A stretch of DNA of 64,000 nucleotides. Source: Acidithiobacillus ferrooxidans ATCC 23270 (GTDB lineage: Bacteria > Pseudomonadota > Gammaproteobacteria > Acidithiobacillales > Acidithiobacillaceae). The notes beneath the pieces are model-generated. The model made no database searches. It worked only from the letters and a program-made list of their open reading frames with translations, and was not told the DNA's origin. This document shows positions 18,176 through 26,070 of the stretch, one piece after another (position 1 is the first letter of the stretch; every line of letters begins with the position of its first letter). The stretch spans positions 62,001 through 126,000 of the forward strand of contig NC_011761.1 of the NCBI RefSeq assembly GCF_000021485.1. Reading direction: 5' to 3'. A program made the translations under genes and the position numbers.

Positions 18176-19456
18176 ATGGATGATATTTTGGCGCATGAAG
18201 CAATCCCGAATTATTTTGGTCGCCGTATGCGCGGTATGTTATCAATGTCTACTATGGTCCTCTGGACAACAACGTTATTTTTACTATCATTGGTTTGCTA
18301 TGGTCCATTTCGTTATTATATGGCGAAGTTTGGCCTTGCTGAATTTGTGTATATACCCAAGATTCTGTTGTTCATTATGATACCATTCATGATAAGTTAT
18401 ATTGGGCGCGCTAGTAAGGCTTTAATTATTGGGGGCGCGATTGTAACGCTGTTCGCTGGGTGGGGTATGGTAGAGCTTCCTTCTCTTGATCAATCATTAT
18501 TTGGAGTGTGGGTGATCATACCGTTGCTATATGGTTTGTTGTCGGCGCACTATTTTTTTAATAATACGAACGCATACAAAAAGATATTTGTTATCTTATT
18601 TATTATAGCGTTGTCAGGGGTTCTTATTAACGTTTTCGTGCAATATCCGTGGGTTGGTGCAAGCTTTAAAATTGGTGGGGAGGAAGTGCAAATTTCTCGG
18701 AGATGGTGGGCGTTTGGGATCAGTAGGATTGGCGGATTTTCCGGCGCCTCTTTCGATGCAGCCATACAGATCATGTTTTTTTCTGTCTGGCTGATGTTCG
18801 TTATAAACAGCAACGCCATAAAAGTATTGGTGTGGATTGCTTCTGGTGTAGGTGTTACGCTGACAACAACAAAGGGTGTCCTTGGAGCATATTTGATATT
18901 AACTACATTTTTTATAAGCGGAAAAGTATTTGGCCATAAATTGTTGTGGCGCCAAATCTGGGTGCTGCTTTTGTTGGCTAATCTCAGCCTGTTAGTTTTT
19001 TTGCCGTTGTCAACTGTTATTATCCATTATAATCCAACATTTCATGGTTATTTTGACCGGTTTATCTTTGCGAGTTTCGGCGATAGGCTGAACTATACAT
19101 GGCCAGCGTCATTCGGCCTTTTGCACCATGATGTAGGGTGGCTTTTCGGTCGGGGGATTGGCGGAATCGGCACCCCGCAAACCTATTTCGAGCCATCAAA
19201 TGCGTTGCCCGCAGATAATTTATATGTTTATTTGGCGGTTGACCTTGGGCCGATTCTCGCCGCCGTAATATTGATTGCCATTTGCTTAAAGGCAGCCCGG
19301 TCCTTTTTGAGGACGAATGATGCATCTTTAATGTTTTCTATCCTTGTTTTTTTGATAGCATACGGTATGGTGGTAAATATCGTTGAAGCACCAATACTAT
19401 CCCTTTTCTTTGGGGTAGTCATTGGTAGATTATTTCAGAAGGACCGAGAGGTATGA
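18176..19456 (+). CDS. Wzy-like O-antigen/EPS polymerase
   Basis: 426 residues with about 11-12 hydrophobic segments and one large periplasmic-type loop near residues 280-345 (HYNPTFHGYFDRFIFASFGD, then GWLFGRGIGGIGT), the pattern of Wzy polymerases, which share little sequence. RBS AAAGAGG lies about 9 bases before ATG 18176. Base composition is clearly richer in A/T than neighbouring genes (many ATA, TTA, ATT codons), as is common for transferred wzy genes. Assigned by topology and context; an EPS ligase or other membrane protein is the alternative. Confidence 0.72.
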   Translation: MDDILAHEAIPNYFGRRMRGMLSMSTMVLWTTTLFLLSLVCYGPFRYYMAKFGLAEFVYIPKILLFIMIPFMISYIGRASKALIIGGAIVTLFAGWGMVELPSLDQSLFGVWVIIPLLYGLLSAHYFFNNTNAYKKIFVILFIIALSGVLINVFVQYPWVGASFKIGGEEVQISRRWWAFGISRIGGFSGASFDAAIQIMFFSVWLMFVINSNAIKVLVWIASGVGVTLTTTKGVLGAYLILTTFFISGKVFGHKLLWRQIWVLLLLANLSLLVFLPLSTVIIHYNPTFHGYFDRFIFASFGDRLNYTWPASFGLLHHDVGWLFGRGIGGIGTPQTYFEPSNALPADNLYVYLAVDLGPILAAVILIAICLKAARSFLRTNDASLMFSILVFLIAYGMVVNIVEAPILSLFFGVVIGRLFQKDREV

Positions 19457-19462
19457 TTAAAC

Positions 19463-20503
19463 TTGTTCTACGTTAATTCCAGAATTTTAGGTCAATCCAT
19501 AACCGGCGTGCAACGCTATCTGCTGGAGTTGCTGCAGCGAATGCCTGCTGGTGGCATACAACAGATTGCCCCCCGGCACCCTATCAGCGGCGCCCGTGCT
19601 CACCTCTGGGAGCAGGCGGTCCTGCCGCTGCGGACGCGAGGGCATCTGCTATGGAGTCCAAGCAACACCGGACCCCTGGCGGTCTCCCGGCAAGTAGTGA
19701 CCATCCACGATGTAGTGCCGATTGATCACCCCGAGTGGCTTAACCCGCGCTTTTCGGCGTGGTACCGCTTCCTCACGCCGAAATTGGCGCGGCGGGTCGC
19801 GCGGGTGATTACCGATTCGGAATTTACCAAGGCGCGTCTTCTGGAAACCACCGGCGTCGCTGACAATAAGGTGACTGTCGTTCCGTTGGGAGTGGATGCC
19901 CGTTTTGGTCCGCAAGACGGGGATGATGTGGAGAGCGCCATTCAAAAACTGGAATTGCCGACCAGTCGTTATGTTTTGAGCCTTGGGTCCCTGGAGCCGC
20001 GCAAGAATCTTGGCCGCCTGCTGCGCGCCTGGGCAATCATTTATCGCCGCTTGCCGGAAGATGTTTGGTTGGTCGTGAGCGGGGCGAAAGGGAAAAGCCT
20101 GGTATTTCAGGACGTACCGGAGTTGAAGGCGCTGCCGCCTCGGGTCTTTCTTACCGGCCATGTCCCCGATGAACTTCTCCCCTCTTTATACGCGGGGGCG
20201 ATCGCCTTCGCGTATCTTTCCGTCTACGAAGGCTTCGGGCTGCCCCCTCTGGAGGCGATGGCATCAGGCACCCCTACGCTGGTGGGTAACTGTGCGTCAT
20301 TGCCGGAGGTGGTTGGCGATGCCGCCGTGCAAGTGGACCCCTATGACATCGACGCCATTGCGGATGGTCTTCAGCGGCTGATCGAAGATGCTTCCCTGCG
20401 CGCGGTGCTACGGGAGAAGGGACTGGAGCGGGCCGGGCAGTTTAAGTGGGATAAAACCGCCGAACAGACCTGGCGGGTGCTTGCGGAGGCTGCGGAAGAC
20501 TGA
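19463..20503 (+). CDS. Family 4 glycosyltransferase
   Basis: 346-residue GT-B enzyme, mannosyltransferase-like. It starts at TTG 19463 with [24 protein letters not shown]. Motifs are [36 protein letters not shown], and the donor-binding [20 protein letters not shown] (E-x7-E). The gap from wzy is 6 bases; the stop overlaps the next (broken) ORF by ATGA. GC content returns to the local norm compared with wzy. Confidence 0.88.
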   Translation: MFYVNSRILGQSITGVQRYLLELLQRMPAGGIQQIAPRHPISGARAHLWEQAVLPLRTRGHLLWSPSNTGPLAVSRQVVTIHDVVPIDHPEWLNPRFSAWYRFLTPKLARRVARVITDSEFTKARLLETTGVADNKVTVVPLGVDARFGPQDGDDVESAIQKLELPTSRYVLSLGSLEPRKNLGRLLRAWAIIYRRLPEDVWLVVSGAKGKSLVFQDVPELKALPPRVFLTGHVPDELLPSLYAGAIAFAYLSVYEGFGLPPLEAMASGTPTLVGNCASLPEVVGDAAVQVDPYDIDAIADGLQRLIEDASLRAVLREKGLERAGQFKWDKTAEQTWRVLAEAAED

Positions 20504-20571
20504 TGCGCATCGCCATAGTGCATGACTGGCTGGTGGTTTATGCCGGCGCGGAGCGGGTGCTGGAGCGATAA
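20503..20571 (+). pseudogene. 5' fragment of a split family 4 glycosyltransferase
   Basis: 22 codons reading [20 protein letters not shown] followed by ER and TAA. This is the conserved N-terminus of a GT4 family whose C-terminus appears at 21490-21858. The stop shares its last base with the ATG of the intervening GT2 gene (TAATG), so the remnant may still act as a coupling leader. Confidence 0.8.
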
Positions 20572-21497
20572 TGTCGGCAAATAAAGTTGCAGTGATCATT
20601 CCAACGTGGAACGGTGGCGAAGTCTGGTTGCGCTGCCTCGATGCCTTACGCCAGCAGATTCCACCGCCAGGGTATGTGTTGGTTGTAGACTCTGGCTCGA
20701 AAGATGGAACGGATGCGGCCGCATTGAAAGATGGTTTTGATGTCCTGCTCTTGGCCAAGGGGACATTCGACCACGGAGGTACGCGGCAGATGGCTGCCGA
20801 ACGGCTGGCGGCATTTAATGTGCTGGTTTATCTCACCCAGGATGCGGTGCTGGCAGATCCCAATGCCTTGGCGCAGTTGGTGGCGCCATTTGCTGATCCC
20901 CGAGTAGGCGCTACTTATGGGCGCCAGTTGCCTAGGCTGGGCTCCGGCGCTATAGAGGCCCATGCGCGGCTTTTCAATTATCCACCTCGGTCGACTAAGC
21001 GAACCATTGCAGACAAGGCACGTATGGGTATCAAGGCGGCTTTTACTTCCAATTCCTTTGCGGCTTATCGCACAGAAGCGCTCATGGCGGTTGGAGGCTT
21101 TCCCCAAAGCCTGATTCTGGGTGAAGACATGGTGGTGGCCGCTCGTATGCTACAGGCAGGGTGGACCATCGCATATGTGGCCGAGGCCCAGGTGAGGCAC
21201 TCGCATGGCTATAGCGTGGCGCAGGAGTTTAAGCGCTATTTTGATATTGGCGTGATGCATCAGGACCAGGCGTGGATTCTTCGGGATTTTGGAAAGCCGG
21301 AAGGCGAGGGCGGCCGCTTCGTGCGTTCCGAGATTGCCTATCTCCTACGGCATGCGCCTTGGTTACTGCCGTCTGCTTTTATTCGCACCTTGGCCAAATA
21401 TCTGGGATATAAGCTTGGCCAGCATTCGTCCTCGCTGGCCTTGCCCATCAAGCGAAAACTGAGCATGCACCAAGGTTTTTGGGATAAGCATGGGTAG
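20571..21497 (+). CDS. Family 2 glycosyltransferase, rhamnosyltransferase-like
   Basis: 308 residues with VAVIIPTWNGGEVWLRCLDALRQQ, VDSGSKDGTD, the FDHGGTRQMAAER motif typical of rhamnosyltransferase-like GT2 enzymes, TQDAVLADPNAL, and GEDMVVAARMLQAGW. It sits exactly between the two halves of a broken GT4 gene, so it probably arrived by recombination into that gene. It belongs functionally to the EPS locus; the donor sugar is inferred only from the subgroup. Confidence 0.87.
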   Translation: MSANKVAVIIPTWNGGEVWLRCLDALRQQIPPPGYVLVVDSGSKDGTDAAALKDGFDVLLLAKGTFDHGGTRQMAAERLAAFNVLVYLTQDAVLADPNALAQLVAPFADPRVGATYGRQLPRLGSGAIEAHARLFNYPPRSTKRTIADKARMGIKAAFTSNSFAAYRTEALMAVGGFPQSLILGEDMVVAARMLQAGWTIAYVAEAQVRHSHGYSVAQEFKRYFDIGVMHQDQAWILRDFGKPEGEGGRFVRSEIAYLLRHAPWLLPSAFIRTLAKYLGYKLGQHSSSLALPIKRKLSMHQGFWDKHG

Positions 21498-21858
21498 GAG
21501 TGCGCGCGCCTTCGTCTTCGCGGCGGAGGAGGACTTCGGTATCACCCCCCTGGAGGCCCAGTCCTGCGGCACGCCCGTCATCGCCTTTGGCAAGGGCGGG
21601 GCGCTGGAGACCATCGTTCCCCTGCCGGAGGCGGAGTGCGCAGCGTCATCCCCTGCGCCCACCGGCGTATTCTTTTACGAACAATCCGTTGCCGCCATCA
21701 TCGCCGCCGTGGAGCGCTTCGAGGGAGCGGGTGCGGCCATCACCCCGGAAGCCTGCCGCGAAAACGCCCTGCGCTTCGCTCCGGAGCGCTTCCGCACGGA
21801 GTTCACGACCTTCGTGGAGCGAGAGTGGGCGGTGTTTCGGGGTGGTAAACAGGGCTGA
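21490..21858 (+). pseudogene. 3' fragment of the split family 4 glycosyltransferase
   Basis: 122 codons reading ARAFVFAAEEDFGITPLEAQ then SCGTPVIAFGKGGALETIVP, the C-terminal donor domain with the E-x7-E motif; the end RFRTEFTTFVEREW is also typical. The N-terminal two thirds are missing, replaced by the GT2 gene at 20571-21497. It could be translated from ATG 21490, which overlaps the GT2 stop, but would lack the acceptor domain. Confidence 0.85.
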
Positions 21859-21925
21859 TGTTCGGCTTGATGGATTGCGTAAGGTTCGCTGGCGCCGTTG
21901 CGGTGGTGTCTGTTGCGGTTGTGTC

Positions 21926-21954
21926 TTGACCGGCCACTGCCTGCACCCGATAAT
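21926..21954 (+). promoter_or_regulatory. Promoter of tRNA-Lys
   Basis: TTGACC (21926-21931) and GATAAT (21949-21954) are separated by 17 bases, and the tRNA begins 33 bases after the -10 box. A good sigma70-type match. Confidence 0.65.
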
Positions 21955-21987
21955 ACGCAGCCCTGTCGGGTATCTTGCAGGGTCTTT

Positions 21988-22063
21988 GGGGATGTAGCTC
22001 AGTCGGTAGAGCAGCGGCCTTTTAAGCCGTGGGTCGCGGGTTCGAATCCCGCCGTCCCCACCA
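21988..22063 (+). tRNA. tRNA-Lys (anticodon UUU)
   Basis: A 76-base cloverleaf with encoded CCA. The acceptor stem GGGGATG/CGTCCCC has one T-G pair, D-arm GCTC/GAGC, anticodon stem GCGGC/GCCGT around loop CTTTTAA (anticodon TTT), and T-arm GCGGG-TTCGAAT-CCCGC. Decodes AAA/AAG. Accessory DNA begins just after its 3' end, the usual place for integrative elements, although no integrase gene or clear long att repeat remains. Confidence 0.97.
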
Positions 22064-22557
22064 AATAAAACAGGTAGTTACAAGAGCATCCAGACGGACC
22101 ACGGCGCACAATATCAATCTGGTCCCCATACAGTCCCCACTTGGCGGGTTTTTTCGTGCTGGTGCTGCCCCTATCCACCCGCCACGAATCCGATCAGTAA
22201 TCCGTCTGTGACAGTACCAGACGAAGAAAAGCCCCTGCAACATGATGGTGAGGGGATGGCTGAACGTTTACGATCAGACCGCCATTCGGGTTATGACAGA
22301 AAGCATGAGAAATCTCACTGACAAGCCCGAGCTTTAGACAGCAGAATTTATGCCAAAGGTTCCGGAAGGCTAAATTGCTTGGTGAAATCAACGGCCCGCT
22401 CTGTTCGTTCATGAAGTTGCTCTGCGGGCTTCACGGGATCTCGGTACTGCCGGCTCAGTTCTCGAGCGCATCTGTTGTGCTTAAGCGACAACCAATCGCA
22501 ACGTCGGGGCCCTGGGAAGTCGGCGATGTGCATATGTTGTTGCCGGACACATCTGTA
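22064..22557. other. Gene-free stretch after tRNA-Lys
   Basis: About 490 bases without a supported gene. It has a T6 run after a GC-rich patch (about 22130-22152), which may terminate the tRNA transcript. A minus-oriented hairpin (CCCCT/AGGGG arms about 22224-22254, followed by TTTT on the minus strand) hints that a leftward gene once ended here. No integrase or transposase could be read. Confidence 0.4.
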
Positions 22558-22577
22558 ATGTACACTTTGATGTACAT
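22558..22577. promoter_or_regulatory. Palindromic operator of the Phd/VapC module
   Basis: ATGTACA (22558-22564) and TGTACAT (22571-22577) form a perfect inverted repeat around CTTTGA, 20 bases upstream of the antitoxin ATG. Type II antitoxins of the Phd/YefM type usually repress their own operon through such sites, so autoregulation is inferred. Confidence 0.65.
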
Positions 22578-22597
22578 CATCTGACGGGAGCACATTC

Positions 22598-22819
22598 ATG
22601 CCGGAAACCACCTTCACCGATTTACGCAACCACGCCAAGACCTGGTTCGATCTGGTCGAGAGCGGCCAGACGGTGCGCGTATTGCGCAATGGCAAGCCAA
22701 TCGCCGAAATCCACCCCATCCCGGCGCAACTGCCCTCGTGGAAGCAGCGTCCGGCACGCCCGCTGGCCATCGGCGGCAAGGAGATCAGCCGGCTCATCCT
22801 CGACGAGCGCGGAGACTGA
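22598..22819 (+). CDS. Phd/YefM-type antitoxin
   Basis: 73 residues. The N-terminus PETTFTDLRNHAKTWFDLVE followed by SGQTVRVLRNGKPIAEI is the DNA-binding and dimerising fold of Phd/YefM proteins. The C-terminal tail (about 45-73) would wrap the toxin. The stop overlaps the VapC start (ATGA), the standard coupled arrangement. GGGAG lies about 9 bases before the ATG. Confidence 0.88.
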   Translation: MPETTFTDLRNHAKTWFDLVESGQTVRVLRNGKPIAEIHPIPAQLPSWKQRPARPLAIGGKEISRLILDERGD

Positions 22820-23232
22820 TGCGCGTCTATTTCGACTCATCGGCCTTTGCCAAGCGCTACATCGACGAGACCGGCACCGCGGACGTCCTGGCGTGGTGCG
22901 GACGGGCCAGCGAACTGGCGCTGTCGGTCATCGCGGTGCCTGAACTGATCTCCGCCTTCCGTCGCCTGCAACGGGAAGGACGCCTGACGGACGCGCAATA
23001 CCAGATCATCAAGCGCGCCCTTATGCTCGACATCGCCGATGCGCTGATCTGCGATACGACGCCCCAGGTCATCCAGCATGCCGTCAAGGCGTTGGAAAAC
23101 CACACGCTGCGCGGCATGGACGCCATCCACCTGGGCGCCGCCCTCGCCTGCACCGCCGAAGTATTCATCTCGGCCGACGCCCGCCAATGTCGCGCCGCCG
23201 AGGCCTTCGGTCTGCAAGTGGTATCGCTGTGA
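22819..23232 (+). CDS. vapC: PIN-domain toxin VapC
   Basis: 137-residue ribonuclease toxin. The acidic PIN residues are visible: Asp in VYFDSSAFAKRYI near residue 6, Glu in AVPELISAF near 43, Asp in HTLRGMDAIHLGAA near 99, and Asp in VFISADARQ near 118. Family members cleave tRNA or rRNA. It appears intact. The GTG of a further small ORF overlaps its stop. Confidence 0.9.
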   Translation: MRVYFDSSAFAKRYIDETGTADVLAWCGRASELALSVIAVPELISAFRRLQREGRLTDAQYQIIKRALMLDIADALICDTTPQVIQHAVKALENHTLRGMDAIHLGAALACTAEVFISADARQCRAAEAFGLQVVSL

Positions 23233-23519
23233 AACACCCGCCGCGCTCCGGAAACCGCCTGCCGGATTTTCGCCGCGCCGAGCGTCTGCCCTGGGCGCGC
23301 GCCATGCTCGATCACCTTGACGACCCCGCCGTGCTGCATTGGGACTACGCGGAAGGCGACGGCGACATCCACACCTATGTGTGGCTGCAAGCCTTGGACT
23401 ACCTGATCGTGATGAAAAAGTACCACGACGGCAGACGACGGCTGATCATGGCATTCTGGCTGGAGTATGAGAACAAGCGGCGCAAGCTGGCGCAAAAACA
23501 TGCGCAGCGTCTGTTGTAG
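23229..23519 (+). CDS. Unassigned 96-residue protein coupled to vapC
   Basis: GTG at 23229 overlaps the VapC stop, so this ORF is probably translated with the toxin-antitoxin pair. The product is basic and soluble: HPPRSGNRLPDFRRAERLPW, then HWDYAEGDGDIHTYVWLQAL, ending WLEYENKRRKLAQKHAQRLL. No family recognised. Being third in a toxin-antitoxin operon it could be a modulator or a passenger; nothing in the sequence decides. Confidence 0.6.
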   Translation: MKHPPRSGNRLPDFRRAERLPWARAMLDHLDDPAVLHWDYAEGDGDIHTYVWLQALDYLIVMKKYHDGRRRLIMAFWLEYENKRRKLAQKHAQRLL

Positions 23520-23536
23520 CTACCCGGAAACGAAAA

Positions 23537-23559
23537 GGCCAACGCACATGGCGTTGGCC
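23537..23559 (-). terminator. Strong hairpin after the vapC-linked ORF
   Basis: GGCCAACGC and GCGTTGGCC form a perfect 9-bp stem around ACATG. On the minus strand it is followed by TTTT; on the plus strand there is no T-tract. It separates the Phd/VapC operon from HigBA and may insulate both. Confidence 0.5.
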
Positions 23560-23606
23560 CAACTCCTTCAGCCTTGAAGTTTGTGGGCAAGGCGTGCGCC
23601 AGCGAC

Positions 23607-23646
23607 TGTCAACAGATGGTTGACACCTATGGCACTGCGGTGTAAT
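23607..23646 (+). promoter_or_regulatory. Operator and promoter of higBA
   Basis: TGTCAAC (23607-23613) and GTTGACA (23619-23625) are perfect inverted arms around AGATG. The right arm contains a consensus -35 box TTGACA (23620-23625), with TGTAAT (23641-23646) as -10 after 15 bases. A repressor bound to the palindrome would cover the -35 box, matching HigA autorepression. Confidence 0.6.
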
Positions 23647-23684
23647 TTTTAACAGGACGGTAACAACCTCTCCGAGGGTTCCAC

Positions 23685-23960
23685 TTGATACGAAGTTTTG
23701 TGCATAAGGGCCTCAAGCAGGTTTTCGAAACAGGTCAATCGGCGAAAGTCGGTGCGGATTTGGTAACCCGCTGCAAGCGCAGGCTCGATGCCATAAACGC
23801 TGCGACATCCCCGGAGGAGTTGAACGTGCCGGGTTTCGACTTCCATGCTTTGGAGGGGAAACCGAAGCGGTACACGGTTCATGTGAATGGACCCTATTGC
23901 ATCACCTTCGAGTGGCGTGAAGGAGATGCCTGGCGCATTGATCTGGAGAATTACCATTAA
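23685..23960 (+). CDS. higB: HigB-type toxin (RelE/HigB superfamily)
   Basis: 91-residue ribosome-dependent mRNA nuclease of the HigB-1 type. It starts at TTG 23685 (MIRSFVHKGLKQVFETG) behind GAGGG and contains LDAINAATSPEELNVPGFDFHALEG, KRYTVHVNGPYCITFEW and DAWRIDLENYH, all characteristic of the family. Gene order is toxin first, as in hig loci. It is 15 bases before higA. Confidence 0.92.
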   Translation: MIRSFVHKGLKQVFETGQSAKVGADLVTRCKRRLDAINAATSPEELNVPGFDFHALEGKPKRYTVHVNGPYCITFEWREGDAWRIDLENYH

Positions 23961-23975
23961 GGAAGGGGGTGTCCA

Positions 23976-24293
23976 ATGGACGAAATGACCGTTGAGCAAG
24001 TGGATCGGATACCGACGCATCCTGGCGAGATATTGCGGGAAGAGGTACTGCCCGCACTGGATATCTCTGTAGCAGAGTTTGCCCGTGGCCTGCGGGTCTC
24101 GCGCCAGACCGTTCACGGCATCCTGTCTGAGCGCAAGGGCATCACCCCGGAGATGGCCTTGCGTATCGGCAAATATCTGGGTAACGGGCCGGGGATATGG
24201 CTACGCATGCAGCAGGCTTACGATTTGACCGTTGCAGAACGTCGGTTGGCCGAAGAACTGGCGGCCATTCACAAGCCCGAGCAGGCCGCCTGA
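23976..24293 (+). CDS. higA: HigA-type antitoxin, XRE family
   Basis: 105 residues. The family signature PTHPGEILREEVLPALDIS is followed by a helix-turn-helix (VAEFARGLRVSRQTVHGILSERKGITPEMALRIGKYLG) and IWLRMQQAYDL. It neutralises HigB and represses the operon. Its stop overlaps the start of a truncated HNH nuclease frame. Confidence 0.93.
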   Translation: MDEMTVEQVDRIPTHPGEILREEVLPALDISVAEFARGLRVSRQTVHGILSERKGITPEMALRIGKYLGNGPGIWLRMQQAYDLTVAERRLAEELAAIHKPEQAA

Positions 24294-24487
24294 CCAAAGT
24301 CGAACGCATGGTACGCCAGCGCATCGGCCAGCAGAAATTCCGCGAAGCCATGTTGACCTACTGGGGTGGCGCCTGCGCTGTCACCGGCCTGGCCTTGCCC
24401 GACGTGCTCCGCGCCAGCCATGCCAAACCTTGGGTACCCGAGTTTCCCCTTGGCGAAAGAAAACATTCTGGCCATTCATTGGCTTAA
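24290..24487 (+). pseudogene. Truncated HNH endonuclease
   Basis: The frame reads RQRIGQQKFREAMLTYWGG then ACAVTGLALPDVLRASHAKPW. This is the central signature of HNH restriction-type nucleases (CAVTG, xASHxKPW); the H in ASHAKPW is the first metal/catalytic His. After about 15 further residues similarity ends and the frame stops at 24487; the asparagine and second His part (LLL..HLDxLFD in relatives) is missing. A broken accessory nuclease. Confidence 0.75.
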
Positions 24488-24522
24488 ACAGCATCTTTGG
24501 CTCTTTTTACAGGAGGTCCAGG

Positions 24523-24567
24523 ATGCCCACACTGAAGATGACCATGAAGGCGATTCAAGAAGTGTAC
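24523..24567 (+). pseudogene. Possible IstA (IS21-type transposase) N-terminal scrap
   Basis: A strong AGGAGG ribosome site precedes ATG 24523, and the first 15 codons read MPTLKMTMKAIQEVY. That resembles the start of IS21-family transposases, which continue into a helix-turn-helix. Here similarity stops at once. Too short to be sure. Confidence 0.3.
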
Positions 24568-24586
24568 CCACCTGATTCAGGGTGCA

Positions 24587-24836
24587 TCACTCCACCTCGT
24601 CGGCGGGATATTCTGTCGCGTCGTCATCGTCGCCCGCCGCTTCCGGTATGCCTTCCGACTTCGTGTGGTACTCGGTCTGGAACACGACAAGCATCCAGCC
24701 GGCGTCGTCCGCCAACCGCTTCGCTGGCAATGTCGCCCATCTTGAGCTTCGACAGGAGGGTGATGTGCTCCGGGGCGTACTGCCCGACGGCTTCCAGAAT
24801 CGCGGCCTTCGGTGCTTGCTGGAGCCCAAATATTAC
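24587..24836 (-). pseudogene. Frameshifted C-terminal remnant of a ParB-like protein
   Basis: Minus-strand translation gives KAAILEAVGQYAPEHITLLS then KLKMGDIASEA in one frame and RLADDAGWMLVVFQTEYHTK up to DEVE-stop in the next frame. Joined across one missing base near 24730 they make the tail of ParB-like proteins known from integrative conjugative elements and plasmids (from memory). The N-terminal nuclease/DNA-binding part is absent. Evidence that a conjugative or plasmid-like element once sat next to this tRNA. Confidence 0.6.
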
Positions 24837-24906
24837 TGCAGAATGCCATTCTATTAAAAAACTACCGTTTTTGTTTAATAGCAAAGCATCTAATTAAAGG
24901 ATTACC

Positions 24907-26070
24907 ATGTTTCGAGAAGCGACAGGCCATTACGAAACCAGCACAGCCGGGGGAGAGACTGTCCGTTCCTTCATACCTGACGCGCTGCCTCCTGTGCCGC
25001 CGCTGGAACTGAATGGTACCCGACAGGCGGCGCTGGAGCGGGCCACTCTTGCCTTGGGGCGTCTTGACAGCATCGCCCTGCTGCTGCCAGATCCACAGCT
25101 TTTCCTCTATGCATATGTTCGGCGCGAAGCGGTGCTTTCCTCGCAGATCGAAGGAATCCAGTCCTCACTGTCTGACTTGCTGCTATTCGAGTTGGATGAA
25201 ACCCCCGGCGTACCATTCGACGACGTCGTGGAAGTTTCCAACTACGTCGCCGCCCTGGAGTTTGGCATGGACCGGCTGCGTGAAGGCTTTCCTCTTTGCA
25301 ACCGGCTGCTGCGTGAGATACATGTTCACCTGATGGCGCGGGGACGCGGCGCGGAAAAGGCTCCAGGCGAATTCCGCCGTACCCAGAACTGGATCGGCGG
25401 CACTCGGCTTGGCAATGCCCGCTTCGTGCCTCCGCCGCCGCAGGAGGTTGAGTCCTGCATGGCGGCGTTGGAGCGCTTCATCCATGACGATGGAACCACC
25501 CTTCCTGTATTGCTGAAAGCGGCGCTCGCTCATGTCCAGTTCGAGACCATCCACCCCTTTCTGGATGGCAACGGCCGCCTGGGCCGGTTATTGATCGCCA
25601 TGCTGTTGCATGAAGGTGGCCTGTTGATTCAGCCCATGCTCTACCTTAGCCTCTACTTCAAGCAGCACCGCGATATGTACTATGAGCTGCTGGATGGTGT
25701 GCGTCGCCACGGCGATTGGGAAGCCTGGGTTGACTTCTTTCTCGAAGGTGTGGAATTAACGGCCACGGGCGCGGTGAACACCGCCCGCCGCCTGGTGGAT
25801 CTGTTCCAGCAGGATAGCCATCGTGTACGGGCCGTCGGACGTGGGGCCGCAAATTTCCTGCGAGTACTCGAAGCACTACGCCAGCGCCCCCTGAACGACC
25901 TTGGTCAGATCAGTCGGCAAGCTGGCATCAGTTTCCCCACAGCTTCCAAGGCTATGATGGCGTTGGTTGAAATAGGCATCGCTCGCGAACTGACCGGTCG
26001 GCGCCGCAATCGTGTTTTTGTGTACGACGCCTACATGAATATTCTCAATGAAGGGGGAGAGGCATTATGA
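24907..26070 (+). CDS. Fic domain AMP-transferase-type protein
   Basis: 387 residues. The inhibitory helix motif SxxxEG appears as SSQIEG near residue 80, on the N-terminal side (class II). The Fic core motif HPFLDGNGRLGR lies near 218, and a C-terminal winged-helix segment (LGQISRQAGISFPTASKAMMALVEIGIARELTGRR) could bind DNA. Fic enzymes transfer AMP or related groups to Ser/Thr/Tyr hydroxyls; the target is unknown. Both active-site and autoinhibitory residues are intact. It is surrounded by remnants of accessory genes. Confidence 0.92.
   Translation: MFREATGHYETSTAGGETVRSFIPDALPPVPPLELNGTRQAALERATLALGRLDSIALLLPDPQLFLYAYVRREAVLSSQIEGIQSSLSDLLLFELDETPGVPFDDVVEVSNYVAALEFGMDRLREGFPLCNRLLREIHVHLMARGRGAEKAPGEFRRTQNWIGGTRLGNARFVPPPPQEVESCMAALERFIHDDGTTLPVLLKAALAHVQFETIHPFLDGNGRLGRLLIAMLLHEGGLLIQPMLYLSLYFKQHRDMYYELLDGVRRHGDWEAWVDFFLEGVELTATGAVNTARRLVDLFQQDSHRVRAVGRGAANFLRVLEALRQRPLNDLGQISRQAGISFPTASKAMMALVEIGIARELTGRRRNRVFVYDAYMNILNEGGEAL

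Noticed and set aside
22054-22140. Short direct repeat GTCCCCAC as attachment site after tRNA-Lys
   Set aside because: Only 8 bases are shared, expected by chance in this GC-rich context; a real att repeat would include more of the tRNA 3' end.
22022-22243. Minus-strand ORF ending in GRRDSNPRPTA
   Set aside because: The peptide is the translation of the tRNA-Lys antisense strand, a well-known annotation artefact.
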